Source of the DNA: Petunia secreta | Lineage: Eukaryota > Streptophyta > Magnoliopsida > Solanales > Solanaceae | Length of the DNA: 64,000 nucleotides | Reading direction: 5' to 3' | Assembly (NCBI GenBank): GCA_029990175.1 | Contig: JARKIP010000038.1 | Span: forward strand, 29,581,501-29,645,500 | Shown: piece by piece, positions 46,899 to 59,400 of the stretch | Layout: each line of letters opens with the position of its first letter | Position numbering within the stretch: the stretch's first letter is position 1 | Notes under the pieces: generated by a model | What the model was told of the DNA's origin: nothing | The model's input: only the letters and a program-made list of their open reading frames with translations | The model's database searches: none | Translations under genes and position numbers: made by a program

Positions 46899-47451
46899 TG
46901 TATTGGATAAAAATCGACGTGCTCAGATAGCACTTCGGTATAATGGATTAAGGACAATCGAACCGATGTTCTAAGGGAGAGAGACCGAGGCAAACGATTG
47001 AATCACCGAGGTCGAGCACCAATGTCGTCATCGAAGGTGAGCCACAAGCTGTGCTTCGGTGACACACGCCTCGAGCGAACAACAAGGTCGCACCACTGAG
47101 GTCATACATCTGGGCCTCGGTGGAACAACTCGGTTTCAGCGGCTCAGCAGCCCACTACTTTAGCCCACTAACTCAATCAATAAATGCTCAGTACGTGGGT
47201 TTGGCCACTATCAGTCGTGGAGAACGTGGATCAATCCCTTGTGCCTGTAGCACTTCATTTCACATTGTATTCATTCAGAAATATATACTGAAACTCTGGC
47301 AAAATCGGTACTCACGATTATATATTGAAACCATCATTATTTCTTGCATTTACGCTTGTTATTTACATCGTTTCGACTTTGATACTGAGAATTTCTTGTA
47401 TTCTCTATCCAAATTTGATTTGTATTCCTAAACCAATTTTAAGCCCATACA
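46899..47451 (+). repeat. 3' LTR of gypsy element 2
   Basis: TGTATTGGATAAAAATCGAC ... AAGCCCATACA. See the 5' LTR for the comparison. Confidence 0.93.
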
Positions 47452-47742
47452 GTTCATAACACACATTATTTCTAAATTCTGCATGTTTTCATTATATATT
47501 GTTGTGTAACCAATCTATTCATATGAATAAAGTTTATACAAGTCACTGTACAATTTTGAAGGTTATATAATAACTAATAAGTAAGGTTTTCAATTTCTCC
47601 AATACTGTTCTTGTCAAGTTTCTAAATATTGTTTTTATAGTTTTATCTATAAAAGATATATGAAACCAATTTCTAGTTTCATCTAACTCCAAGACTCAGG
47701 GATATTTAAATAACTTCAAGCTTTTAATAAATAAAGAAAAAA
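47452..47742. other. short intergenic gap
   Basis: No gene or repeat boundary seen between gypsy 2 and the LINE duplication. Confidence 0.5.
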
Positions 47743-48119
47743 ATGTAGGAAAACTGTATTATTTTTTTTTTTTTTTTGGCATTGACTTCTACCATATAAA
47801 TTAGAATCCAAAAAGTAAATACATGTAGGAGGGAAACATGAAGTCTTACCTCCTCATCTCCTATTTGAGAATTGACTATATCCATTCTTGCTTTCCAATA
47901 TAGCTTCCAAAAACTAGTGTCTAGTGTAGTGATATAAGACCAACTACAACTATTTACATTTGATCATAGTGTTAGCCAAACAACTAGGTGTACCAAGTGA
48001 GTAGAAATTACAATAAACAAACAGGGCTCCACCTTTCAATAAACTTTTAACAAAAACATGCTGACTATATAATTAGGAATTATTTCACCTGATCCTGAAA
48101 GTATGCATACCACCTCTAT

Positions 48120-48804
48120 CCATCATGCAGGCTCCTCTTACTTTCGTACGTAGTGACTGAGCATCAAGGAACATTTTTGCAATAAGTGTGGTCTCCTTAT
48201 CACCTACATACTTAGCTAATGAATCTGCAAATTCATGTCGTTCTCTAAATCAATGTTGCAGCATATAATTATTTTCAAAAATAATTCTTCTCATCTTTTC
48301 AACTGAATGGTGAAGATTCCATGGAACTATGAAGGTCTGTTTGAGCATGTTAACCATCATTAGTGAATCCAGCACAATAATAATATCAATTTTTCCATTA
48401 AATGCACACCAGGATATGCCAAACAGTGCTGCTTGCACTTCAGCTGAGTTGTTAGTGCAAAACTGGATTTCTTTGGTAAAAGCAATAATGAGAAATCCAT
48501 TTCTATCTCTAACAACTCCTCCTATACCTATTGAATTGTTCTGACTATTGCTTCTCCCATCTATATTCAACTTGAGATAGTTTCCTTCAGGTGGCTCCCA
48601 TTTAATAGGGATGAAAGTCAGTCTTGGCCTTAGATTTTGAATAGCAAAGAAGAGTTCATGCCAAGAAAGTGAAGCATCAATTTTAATTCCTTTTTTACTC
48701 AGGAAAACTTTGGTGTGAAATAAGACCTCATGATAAATTCGAGTAACTGACCATTTTCTCCCCCATATCTTGCTGAACATCTCCCTTTCCACAATTCCTA
48801 GCAT
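48120..48804 (-). pseudogene. LINE RNase H domain
   Basis: LKLNIDGRSNSQNNS, GGVVRDRNGFLI, NNSAEVQAALFGI and VLDSLMMVNML show the plant-type LINE RNase H with its first Asp, Glu (in SAE) and second Asp in place. It ends around 48120 and a 3' UTR leads to the poly(A). Confidence 0.85.
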
Positions 48805-49469
48805 ATGAAAAATGGTAGTGCGTGCAATAGTAACTTGACTGGACCATTTTTATTTTGTACTCTCCACAAACTCTGTAACCTTGTGAAAAGGTTTTGAGTG
48901 TTAATTTCCATGACCAATGAATTACTGAATATTTTCCACACAGTGGAAGCCATCTCACTTTGAACAAAAACATGATCAATTGTTTCATGTTTTGGATTCC
49001 CGCAACAAACACAACATGATACAATGAACTGACCAAAATTGTTAGCCATCACTTCATCAATGAGAATTTTCTTTTTGATTGTCTTCCACAGGAGAAAAGA
49101 TATTTTGAAATGAATATTTTTCCTCCAAATATCAGTCCACAAGGTCTGTTGAGTCTTCCTTTGTCTAAATACTTCATATGCTATAGAACAAGAGAATGAT
49201 CCATCAGATGTAAGTTTCCACAAAATCTCATCTTTTAGATCCTTACTACCAATGTGAGTGGTAATAATTTTCTGTGTTGTGTGATCTGGAAGAATGTTAT
49301 AACTGAAATCCATATTCGCGTGGCCCTCTTCAAACCAGTCTTGAACTCTAAGTTGGTATGAGCTAGAGTCAAGTAATTGATGTTGTTTCAAATGTCCTTG
49401 GTCTGACCAATTGTCCCACCAAAATGAGAAGTTCCTTTCATTTATTTGCCATGGTATGTTAGGTCCCAC
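48798..49469 (-). pseudogene. LINE region after RT with zf-RVT domain
   Basis: DEILWKLTSDGSFSCSIAYE, FKISFLLWKTIKKKIL and CCVCCGNPKHETIDHVFVQ give the zf-RVT pattern (W...FLLW...CC.C...ETIDH). A short frame overlap joins RNase H at 48798-48804. Confidence 0.85.
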
Positions 49470-49916
49470 CTCCTACTTAATCTTCATCAAACTCTTCCAT
49501 GCAGGTGACTGTTTAATATTCAACTTTCTAGCTACTGGATTGACTCTTTGGCAATATTTGGCATACATGAATTGACGCCAAAGATTGTCAACAAACCTAA
49601 ATCTCCACCACCTTTTGGCTGTAAGCGCTTTTGATATGTCTTCAAGCTTCTTGAATCCAACTCCTCCCCTCCCCCTCAGGATAACACATTTTGTGCCATG
49701 AGCTCCAGTGATATCTTTGTTTTTATTCTGCTTCGCCCCAAAAAATCAGCAAAATATTTTTCTAGTTGCTTCAACACGGCTTTAGGAGGTGATAAAGCAG
49801 CTAGAGTATATAGGGTTTAAGATTGCAGAACATGTTTGATTAGAGTTGCCTTGCCTCTAGATGAAAGTAGCTTCCCTTGCCAACCATTGATTTTCTTAAT
49901 GACATTAGATGTTATA

Positions 49917-51174
<1,258 letters not shown>

Positions 51175-51183
51175 ACCTTGCTC

Positions 51184-52440
51184 CAAATGCACACGCAAGT
51201 ATACACGGTCGGTCAAGTAATAAAGTGATAAGAAAGTATCATTCCCACGAGGACTATCGATTAACTATTAACTAGACGAACTTTAATTCAAATATTGTTC
51301 AAGAGAGTTTAACCAATTTTCGAATGTGTTTAATTAAACTAATTAACTAAAAGTAATTGAAGTTAATGGAATGCAAGACAATTCAAGAGTTTTAGATATC
51401 AGTGAGAGGAAATATTCCAGGATTATGAGACATTCAACAATCCAGTTGCACTCCTCTGCTAATTGAATTAACTTTATTTATCTGAGTTGCTAATCACAGG
51501 GTTGATTATACTCACAGAGCTCTTTCGATACCATGCTCGCCTATTCAAGCTAACTTAACGCCTATATGTCTATGGAGTTAGAGTTAATAAGAATGCATGT
51601 GCTTCTCCTGTATACTGATTAAGCGTGACGGTTAGGTATATTTCTATCCTAACCGCAAAACCATTCCCCGATGCCCAAGTTTAGGAACACGCTCTATTTA
51701 ATTCTATTGCAACCTACGGTTCCCACTTTCGAGTTCAACCTTAGGTTCATGGATAGTACTTAACAACTGGCCAGGAAATCAGGTAATTCAGAGCAGAATT
51801 AAATAAACAACTCAATCTGATAAATTTAATATTATTCAATCAACTTCAGAGTACAACTTTCATGGTTAACCCATAACCCTAGAATAATAGGGTTTAGCTA
51901 CTCATAGACAAGATAGCTTTCTCACAAAATAATCTAAAATTCATGAAACAATAAAGAGGAAAGAAGAATTTCAACTCAATTGATGAATCTTGGTTTCTCT
52001 AGCCTCTCCTCTAGTTCTTCCTCCAAAAGTATGTAACAATCCCTAAAAATATATTTTCCAGGGTTTATATATGGACTAGAATAAGTGAGAAACGATTTTG
52101 GCCTTTCCCAAGTCGTCTAGGACAACTTTCCAGCGCAAACACTGGCTCATGCCCCGCGCCAACCGCTGTTTACACTGCTGCTCCTTTGTTTTCTTCAATT
52201 CTTGCTTTTCCCAGGCGAAACATTGATCCATGCGAAGCATGGATGGCTGTATGCGCTGCCACTTCCTTGTTTTTGTACCAATTAAGCTCCAATTTCCTTC
52301 ATTTTATTCCTATAACATTCAAACACCTCAAGTTGGCAATATATCTCAATTTGATCATTGTTGGGCACATAATATCCTTAAAATAAAGCCAAAAGTGGTA
52401 AGAATTTAGTTCCAAAACACAAGACATATGCCCAACATCA
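51184..52440. mobile_element. 1,257-bp insertion in the LINE with 9-bp duplication
   Basis: ACCTTGCTC occurs at 51175-51183 and 52441-52449, and LINE coding resumes on each side. The insert begins CAAATGCACACGCAAGTATA and ends CATATGCCCAACATCA. No long inverted ends. Read on the minus strand it begins TGATGTTGGGCATATGTC. No ORF with a domain; class unknown. Confidence 0.78.
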
Positions 52441-53219
52441 ACCTTGCTCGTCTTTTATTCTGTGCAAGTGTGCTCTTTTTCTTCTCTGTCTAATAATACT
52501 GTGAAAGTATTTGGTGTTATCCCCTTCCTCCTCCCACTTCACTTTGGCCTTTTGTCTTAGAAAAACAGCTTATTTTTTAGTCCATCTGGTGTGTTCTGCA
52601 TAGACTTGGTATAACATGCTTCTGTTGCCATCATTGTCATCATGTTCATATTCAGCTTCCCTCATTTCCACCTACTGTTCCCAACTAGTTATATTATCAA
52701 ACATATTCCCAGTGACTTCCTTAGACTAGGAGCTAAGAAATTTAGCCAATTTTTTAAGCTTTTGCTGCATGATCCACATAGCATTACCATTCACATTTTG
52801 TTCCCATGATTGCTGAACTACTTTTTTGAATCCTTCCTCGTCAATCTAGAAATTTAAAATTTTGGAATACTTGACGATAGGGGTATTTGAGATATTTCAT
52901 GATAACAGTAAAGGGTTGTGATTACACACAGTTCTTGCCAGGTGTCTAACCGTGACATTTGAGAAGAACTCTGACCACTCATTATTATACATCACTCTAT
53001 CTAGGCTTTTTTTAAATTCTCTTACTTTTTCTCCTTCCATTAGTCCATGTAAATAGAACCCCCACATAGCCAGCATCCATCATTCCACAATCTTCCAGAG
53101 AATTTATGAAATCAATACTATGACTAAGCATGTGTCTCCCGCCTCCTTTCTCACTTCAGCTTGTATAGTAACATTAAAGTCCCCAAAGATAGCCCAAGGT
53201 CTATCGATTTGTGAGTTCA

Positions 53220-53579
53220 TCATGCAAGATTTTCCCATAAATACTTTTTTTGTGCTTTGTTCTTTGTGTACACTACTGTAATATAACTAGTTTCTACAGT
53301 CATAACATGTTGAATGGAGCAAGTTATTTGTTGTTTATAGTCAGAAACAACTGTGCAAGTGATGTTATGATCGCAAAACAACCAAATTTGTTCATTGTAG
53401 TTAGCTATTACACCATGAAAACCAATCATTCTTTTGAATATCTCTAAGCTGGAACTATGTACAAAAAGTTCATGCAAAGCAATAAAAGACACTTTATGAA
53501 TTTTGACCAATTTTTTTAGTCTGTCAAAAGAACCTTTTGACTTCAACCCCCTAATGTTCCAAATGATTGTGTTAATCAT
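53220..53579 (-). pseudogene. LINE endonuclease, N-terminal part
   Basis: MINTIIWNIRGLKSKGSFDR and LVKIHKVSFIALHELFVHS give the start of an APE-type endonuclease. The catalytic Glu of the usual QE motif appears as HE (ALHELF). The remainder, toward 52450, is broken by stops. Confidence 0.85.
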
Positions 53580-54295
53580 TGGACACTTTTAAGATTGAGA
53601 CTTTTTTTTCCTCTTCCTTTGCCTCTGGTTATAGGGGCAGTAGGAATAGGTTTGTTGTTCTTGTTCTTGTTGATAGTAGTTCCTCTTGGAGAAAGTCAAT
53701 CACTGTCAATTACTTTAGCTAATTCTTTAGCCACAACCTTTTGTAATTCTTCTTTTCCAGGTAAGAAATTATTAACCAAAACATTAGCAACCTCGTTATC
53801 ATCAGGAGAATTCCTAACTAATTTATTTGACTCCGGTTCACTTTTATGATTTTCATCACTAACTTTCTTTCCTTTGTCAAGTGTTCTGCTCGCAGGGGTG
53901 TCAATCTCTTCAACAGGCAATTTTTTTGGAAAACCTAGTGGAGCGGAGTAATCACTCTCATGCTCCTTTGGATTGGTATGACCATTTGTATCCTGATCAT
54001 CCCCAACAATAGGAGTAGTAGACTCCGAGTCATTGAACTCATTTGTCTTGTCACAATTCTCCTGACTTAAACTCAGAAACTTTTTTGAGTTTGTACAGGA
54101 GATTTTTGTGGGACACTTAGAACTGTTGATGTCTCCTCTCTTTCACTAGAAGTCACCACCACATTTCTTCTTTGGGACTGTAAAAATCTGCTCCAGGTAA
54201 TGTAGCATCACCTTCCACTGATTATTCATTCCCCTACACTCCATTTTCTTCTTTAGTTGCACTTAAGACCTCACCTTGCACTTTTTGTTGCTGCT

Positions 54296-54745
54296 CTAAA
54301 TTTTAGAGGCCTTCTTCTTTTGAATTACTTTTTGGAATGCAGTTGTCTTTCTTTGTTTCTTTCTTTTCTGCTTTTCTCTTAACTTCTTCCTCATGATTTT
54401 TTCAAAATCACTGATAACAGTCTCCTTGTTGACCTTCTTGTTGGCATTCCTTTTGCTAATCTCTGCTGATTCTAGCTTATTCTCATCAAGAGCTTTGCTT
54501 ATCTTATCCTCTTCTTGCTTGTCAGCATTCCTCTTTTGTTCTAAAACTCTACAATTGTCTATTGAGTTTCCTAATAGTTGACAGTGTTTACAATATTTTG
54601 ACATTATTTCATATTTAATCTTTTGCACAAATCTTTTTAGTGGATTCTCATCATCTTCCTAACCAACCCACATTGAATTCACCCTAACTTTAATCAGATC
54701 AAGCTCAACTCTAACTTTAGCCATGCTTGGGCGAGTTCTTCTTAT
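54296..54745 (-). pseudogene. LINE ORF1, zinc knuckle and basic tail
   Basis: MAKVRVELDLIKVRVNSMWV, a TAG, then YCKHCQLLGNSIDNC, a CCHC-type knuckle whose His is Asn, and a Lys-rich tail (MRKKLREKQKRKKQRK). Confidence 0.8.
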
Positions 54746-54844
54746 GGTTGCATTATCCATTAGAAATGGGACACGAATCGGGCTAAGAATCTATTTTACA
54801 TAATTCCAGGTGTGTAAATGAAAAGGCAATTCTGGGAAAAGTAC

Positions 54845-55348
54845 TTACACAAGAACAATGGAACTATCAGTTTCAGGTTTCCAATCGGGAGTCCATTTGG
54901 TTAACCACATTTGTAAACCATCAATCATTAACATTCTTTTGAACCAGACTAAATTGAAATCTATAAATAAGTTACGATTATCATAAACTCCAATCTGAAC
55001 GGTACCTTTCAAGACGTTTCTTTCAGCAAATATTGCTCTGATTCGGTCGATTTGTGGTCGTACTCTCAGAAATCTGCCCACTAAGGTCAGTTGGCATTCA
55101 TCCGCCATGATTATGTAATAATCTTTACCTTTGAAAATTACCGTTGTCATACCATTGTGGGTGGTTGATCTTGCTTGAACAGATGGATGGCCAATTCGAT
55201 TTGAACCAGTGCTGCTACTTGAAGATGCTGCTACAGTGTGCGCGTAGGTAGCAGTTCTTGGAATTGCTTTAGTTGAATTGATCGCCTCAGCTGGGAGATC
55301 AGGGGGATGTAGTGGACGCGCCGGCAAACCAGTTGCCAGAATCTCCAT
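54845..55348 (-). pseudogene. LINE ORF1, N-terminal RNA-binding domain
   Basis: ATG at 55346-55348 (GCCATGGAGATT), about 70 bp inside the LINE 5' end. The domain LVGRFLRVRPQIDRIRAIFA ... GTVQIGVYDNRNLFIDF is the DUF4283-type domain found in plant L1 ORF1. The frame is lost at 54845. Confidence 0.85.
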
Positions 55349-55440
55349 GGCGAGATTGCCCCTTACTGGGCTTGGGTAGTTAGGTTCTCTCTGTATTGCT
55401 ATTACACGATAAGATATGTAGGAAAACTATATAATACTAG

Positions 55441-55780
55441 AGGCGGATTTAATATTTTAAAAGGATAGATTCACCATTGTCACCGACAAGGTTATAGTTT
55501 GAAAAACAACCTTTGTTCGAAAACTACAGAGCAATTTACTACTCTTTTAAGTAAAAAAAATGGACACTAAAGGATCTAAGTGGGATCAATTTATGCTCTT
55601 AAGACTTAAGAGTAAGTGAATCACCGCCTGAGCACGTAAAACATTTTATCTTTTAAAGCATGAATTTTCAAACAACAAATTAGACATATTTAAATAATAT
55701 GTACATTATACACCTCGTTTGGTAAAAATACCATGGATTCACATAAACCACAAAATTACTATATACATCCGCCTCTGCGT
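55441..55780. mobile_element. hAT-like MITE with AGAGGCGGA ends
   Basis: The left AGAGGCGGATTTA and the right end read inward (CAGAGGCGGATGTA) are inverted repeats common in plant hAT-like MITEs. AATACTAG stands on both sides (55433-55440 and 55781-55788), though the exact 8-bp register is ambiguous. The LINE duplication ends at its doorstep. Confidence 0.78.
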
Positions 55781-55995
55781 AATACTAGTAGGAAGCTTTA
55801 AGTAACATGAACAGGAAAACTTTAAAATAAAAGTACTTGTGCTTTTCATTATCTTTCCAATTTATTTGAAAGGATAAAATAATAGACTCTGCAGTCTCAT
55901 TCAGACTTGAAGAATCTAAAATATTTGAGATAACCTTTAACATATCTATCCAGAATTAATTAAATTAAATAATAAAAACTAAAAACAAAAATGTT

Positions 55996-57600
55996 TCAAG
56001 CCACAACCTGGACCCATCGTGCCACACTAGGCACACCTTGGTTTACAGCAAAAACCATGTAATACCCTGGTGGCGCCACCTTCCCATCCGGCGGAGCCGT
56101 ACATCCGATCTTATATTTTCCGGCATCATTAGGAATAGCACTTGTTACTTTCAATTTCACAAGTCTTTGTCCTTGTGAAAAAGAATGTGTAGAAAATGGT
56201 GCACTTGCAAAATTCACCTCAATTATCCCAACCACAGGCAATTCCACTGTCACAAGCATATCAAAATTCATTCCATAACTAACCTTTTCTGGTAATTCAA
56301 CTATACTTGGTCGAATATTTGCTTTATCAGCTGCTAAATATTCTGGAGAAAATGCTTCAATACGTAATTCAGTTGGAAATTCTGTACTAAACTTGTAAAA
56401 AAAATGTGGATTACTTCCAGCTATCAAGATCCTACCATCTGGTAACAAATTAGCCGTAGAATGATACATTCGTGGTACGATACCAGGTGTTAAAGTCATA
56501 AAACGTAGTCCTAATGGTTCACTTGGTCTATATAACACAGGGTTTAAACATGGATTTGATGCCATTTCAAAACCTTGTGTACCAGCTTGAGCACCATTAA
56601 TAATAAGTATTTCACCACTTGGTAACATTACCATATCACCCATAATTCTTGCAAATGGCATATCTTCCATTTCCCAAATTGGATTTTCTCCAGTTGCTAA
56701 AATTCTACCACAGCTACCATTTGCAGGGGTATCTGTATTTTTATGTAAATAAGCTCCAAATTGTGCTCCACCACATATTACAATTGTTGCTGAAGAATAG
56801 TCGTCTGTTAATGCTAACATAGCTGATGATCCTGCTGATGGATAATTTCTTGGACCACCATCAAGTGTTGGATAATCTTTTAATACTGTATTTGTAACAT
56901 AATCATACATAACAGCTTTATTGTTAGCGAAAATAAAAAGATGCCCGTTAGGTAACAAATGAACGTAAGGATAAAGGTTGTCATATTGTTTGTCAGCAAC
57001 TTGATTCAAGAATGGGAATTCAATAGCGCCTTGTTTTCTAGGTGGAAAATATTCAACACTATTAGCACCACGTCCACCAACAATTATGATTTCACCAGTA
57101 GGTAATATTTGATTAGTAGCATACCATCTACCTTGTGAAAGTTGCATTTCTTGAAGTTCTTGCCAATCACAAACAGAACTTGAAGTGTCACAAGGAGTGA
57201 ACTTCCTGATTTTGCGGAAACCATCAAGATCACCTCCTGTATGAAGAAGTGTACCATCAGGGAGAAACTGGCCTGAAGAACACCAAGTGTCGGTGAGGAT
57301 CATAAGTGGTCGAATAGCCTTTGTTTGTAAATCAAGAAGAACAGAATGAGCATAACAATCTTTTTTTAAAATGGGGTCATTGGGATCATTGCGGCAACGG
57401 TGAGGAGGGAGGAGTTTACGGGATGGACCGATGTCCGTCCTGTCGAGGAGGACGACGGTGTTGAGGTGCGTGACCGCGGTATGCATGGAGGCGATACCGG
57501 CGTCCGCGACGAGGAGTTCCCACGTGCCGGGAAGGTCAGCATGTGTGGGAGCAGTGATAAAGTGGATAAAGAAGATGAATAGAAGTTTTGGAATTGTCAT
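55996..57600 (-). CDS. GLOX: secreted glyoxal/aldehyde oxidase (GLOX-like, galactose oxidase family), intronless
   Basis: Copper-radical oxidase of the AA5 family; GLOX enzymes oxidise small aldehydes to acids and release hydrogen peroxide in the cell wall. The 534-residue frame starts at ATG 57598-57600 with good context (CACCATGACA); the frame extends further upstream only to a TTG. Residues 1-21 (MTIPKLLFIFFIHFITAPTH) form a signal peptide. Counting from that Met, the active-site residues are Cys107 (TWCSSG, thioether partner), Tyr160 (RWYAT), Tyr379-His380 (MYHST) and His472 (FSTHSF). The seven-bladed Kelch-like core (LLPDGRILIAG, PSGEILIING repeats) precedes the C-terminal DUF1929 fold. 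One N-glycosylation site NGS. No stops or shifts, so probably functional; substrate unknown. Confidence 0.93.
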   Translation of the reverse strand: MTIPKLLFIFFIHFITAPTHADLPGTWELLVADAGIASMHTAVTHLNTVVLLDRTDIGPSRKLLPPHRCRNDPNDPILKKDCYAHSVLLDLQTKAIRPLMILTDTWCSSGQFLPDGTLLHTGGDLDGFRKIRKFTPCDTSSSVCDWQELQEMQLSQGRWYATNQILPTGEIIIVGGRGANSVEYFPPRKQGAIEFPFLNQVADKQYDNLYPYVHLLPNGHLFIFANNKAVMYDYVTNTVLKDYPTLDGGPRNYPSAGSSAMLALTDDYSSATIVICGGAQFGAYLHKNTDTPANGSCGRILATGENPIWEMEDMPFARIMGDMVMLPSGEILIINGAQAGTQGFEMASNPCLNPVLYRPSEPLGLRFMTLTPGIVPRMYHSTANLLPDGRILIAGSNPHFFYKFSTEFPTELRIEAFSPEYLAADKANIRPSIVELPEKVSYGMNFDMLVTVELPVVGIIEVNFASAPFSTHSFSQGQRLVKLKVTSAIPNDAGKYKIGCTAPPDGKVAPPGYYMVFAVNQGVPSVARWVQVVA

Positions 57601-58200
57601 GGTGCTAAGTGAGTTTGAGTTCAGTGGGAGAGGAGAGTTTGATGTCAAAGTCTAAATACAGAGAGCATGGAAAAGGACAACAAATAGAAGAGGAAGTAGT
57701 TTTGGTTTTGGGAAGTGACAAGCATGTAATGGACAAATGATACCGTATGCTGTGAAGTGTGAAGACTAAGGAGTGATGTATTAGATAAGATTGGCCAATT
57801 TTAAAAAGTATGAGAAACACTTTTGTTAAAAGTGTAATTTTCTACAAAATGCTTATAAAAGTAGAAATTTGTGTTTAATTCTTTTAAGTTCTTTTTTCAG
57901 TGTTGAATAAACAGTTTTGTTTGATGAATTTTTTCAAAATGTACTTTTTCAATGTCAGTTAATATGAAAAAGACAGTAATAAATGGAGTATACATTTCAG
58001 AAAAAATTGCTGTTTAAACAAAGATAGTTTAAATATGGCATACAGGTTGTCTTGTTTTGTCCACTAAAAACAAAAGGATACTGTTTTGGGGTTTGTAGAT
58101 AGCTGCGTAAACTGGACGATAAGAGGGAGGATATTGGACCTTATTGGTCATAGTACATATATTTTTGGGCTTCATCTTCTTCTCGATACCCCTCCCCACC
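57601..58200 (-). promoter_or_regulatory. 5' flank of the GLOX-like gene
   Basis: A CCAAT box (GGCCAATC, minus, about 57790-57797) and a weak TATA-like TGTATTTAGA (about 57650-57659) precede the start. AT-rich beyond. No other gene. Confidence 0.3.
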
Positions 58201-58220
58201 TTTTTTTTTTTTTTTTTTTT
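58201..58220. repeat. poly(T) run
   Basis: A T20 run; it could be the poly(A) tail of an old minus-strand retroposon, but no duplication was found. Confidence 0.6.
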
Positions 58221-58865
58221 GTGACTTTGCATCTTTACTTTAATGTCTCTAAATGCACTTTACAAACCGTTAATGTGGGTGAGATGTCAAGGTGTTGACT
58301 GTTAAGTTATATTTTCCAAAACTCTTTGGCATCTAATGACGATATAAATTGAGGTCACTAAGCTATAGCAAAAGAGAAAAGTTCTTCATTTTTGTCCTTT
58401 GCTTTTATGTCAACATGTTCACATATAGGTGAGTAATGGAGAGTAGGGGAAAGGGCAATTTTGCTTTGTGCAATTCTATTAACTTTAGAGGAAACCAGGG
58501 ACGTGGGGTATAAATGTAGCATGTGCTTATGCTATGCAATGTTGGGCAAAAAAAGGATACAAGGTAAAGGAATGGAGTAAAGCTAAGAGAGGACCTTGCT
58601 TTTTTCACTTAAAAGAGTATGGGCACTATGTAGAAGAAAATGATTCCTTCCATTTTACCCATTTCAACTGTGCCTTTCATGACTTTAATTGCTCAATTAC
58701 TTTCTTTTGAACTATAAAAAAAGGTCTCTATGCTTGATATTTGGCATTTTTCACTTGTTAATATCTTATGTCCTTTTTCTGTAGAAAAAAGAGCTAGCTG
58801 TTGACACTATTAACAGCGCATTTCCTGCACATCAAATATGATAAAGACCCAAAACAAGGCATGTA
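58221..58865. other. intergenic between GLOX and tRNA-Gly
   Basis: No gene seen. Two CAA-rich stretches just before the tRNA (CCCAAAACAAGG, 58850-58860) fit plant tRNA upstream signals. Confidence 0.5.
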
Positions 58866-58936
58866 GCACCAGTGGTCTAGTGGTAGAATAGTACCCTGCC
58901 ACGGTACAGACCCGGGTTCGATTCCCGGCTGGTGCA
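58866..58936 (+). tRNA. tRNA-Gly (anticodon GCC)
   Basis: 71 nt, full cloverleaf: acceptor GCACCAG/CTGGTGC, anticodon stem GTACC/GGTAC around loop CTGCCAC, T arm CCGGGTTCGATTCCCGG. A box TGGTCTAGTGGT and B box GGTTCGATTCC are canonical. No CCA is encoded, as expected for a eukaryotic nuclear gene. No intron. Confidence 0.97.
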
Positions 58937-58943
58937 GTTCCTA

Positions 58944-58950
58944 TTTTTTT
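58944..58950 (+). terminator. Pol III terminator of tRNA-Gly
   Basis: A T7 run 8 bp after the tRNA end, followed by further T-rich sequence. Confidence 0.85.
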
Positions 58951-59400
58951 CTTTTTCACACACAGGATTTACAGAAATAGGATATTTCAGCATCACACAT
59001 ACACTTCTGGCCCCATTTTATTAATTATTTTAACTTTCAGCCCTATTTTCCAGAAGTTGTCCGGATTACCCTGGTGGGTCTAGCGGCTTCTGGTGATGTA
59101 GGCTAAAATTAAAACATTTTCTAAAGACGGTCAAAAGTGTACAAGTGTCACCTCAAAAAGCTACTGGAGGCATTCTCTGCTCACATACCATTTTTTTGCA
59201 CAACATTTTCTTTGTAAGAAGACCACCATGGTGGTGAAGGAATTTGGCGTGGCCCCAACCTGTGTATCTCAATCAAACAAAAATGAGTGTAGGAGGTGGA
59301 AATTGTCCTTACCCCCTTAAGAAACAAATAAAATGAATAGTTCATCTTTGTACAAAAAAGTACCTATATTAAAGAAAGTTAACTGGTGGTTACAAAATGA
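58951..59400. other. intergenic, no gene seen
   Basis: No domain-bearing frame and no clear repeat ends. Confidence 0.5.

Larger units (their letters stand above)
35588..47451 (+). mobile_element. Ty3/gypsy retrotransposon 2, Tat-like, with antisense gene
   Basis: LTRs of 544 and 553 bp (TGTATTGG...CCATACA) enclose about 10.8 kb. Features: gag, protease, RT, RNase H, a second RNase H of the archaeal kind, integrase, then about 4 kb of non-pol DNA before the 3' LTR with a gene on the opposite strand. Dual RNase H and the antisense frame mark the Tat lineage (Retand/Ogre relatives). Multiple stops and frameshifts make it inactive. I could not find a clean 5-bp duplication (TGTTA left, GTTCA right). 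Confidence 0.92.

Noticed and set aside
57400..57655. Frames antisense to the start of the GLOX gene
   Set aside because: Shadow frames of a well-supported coding region.
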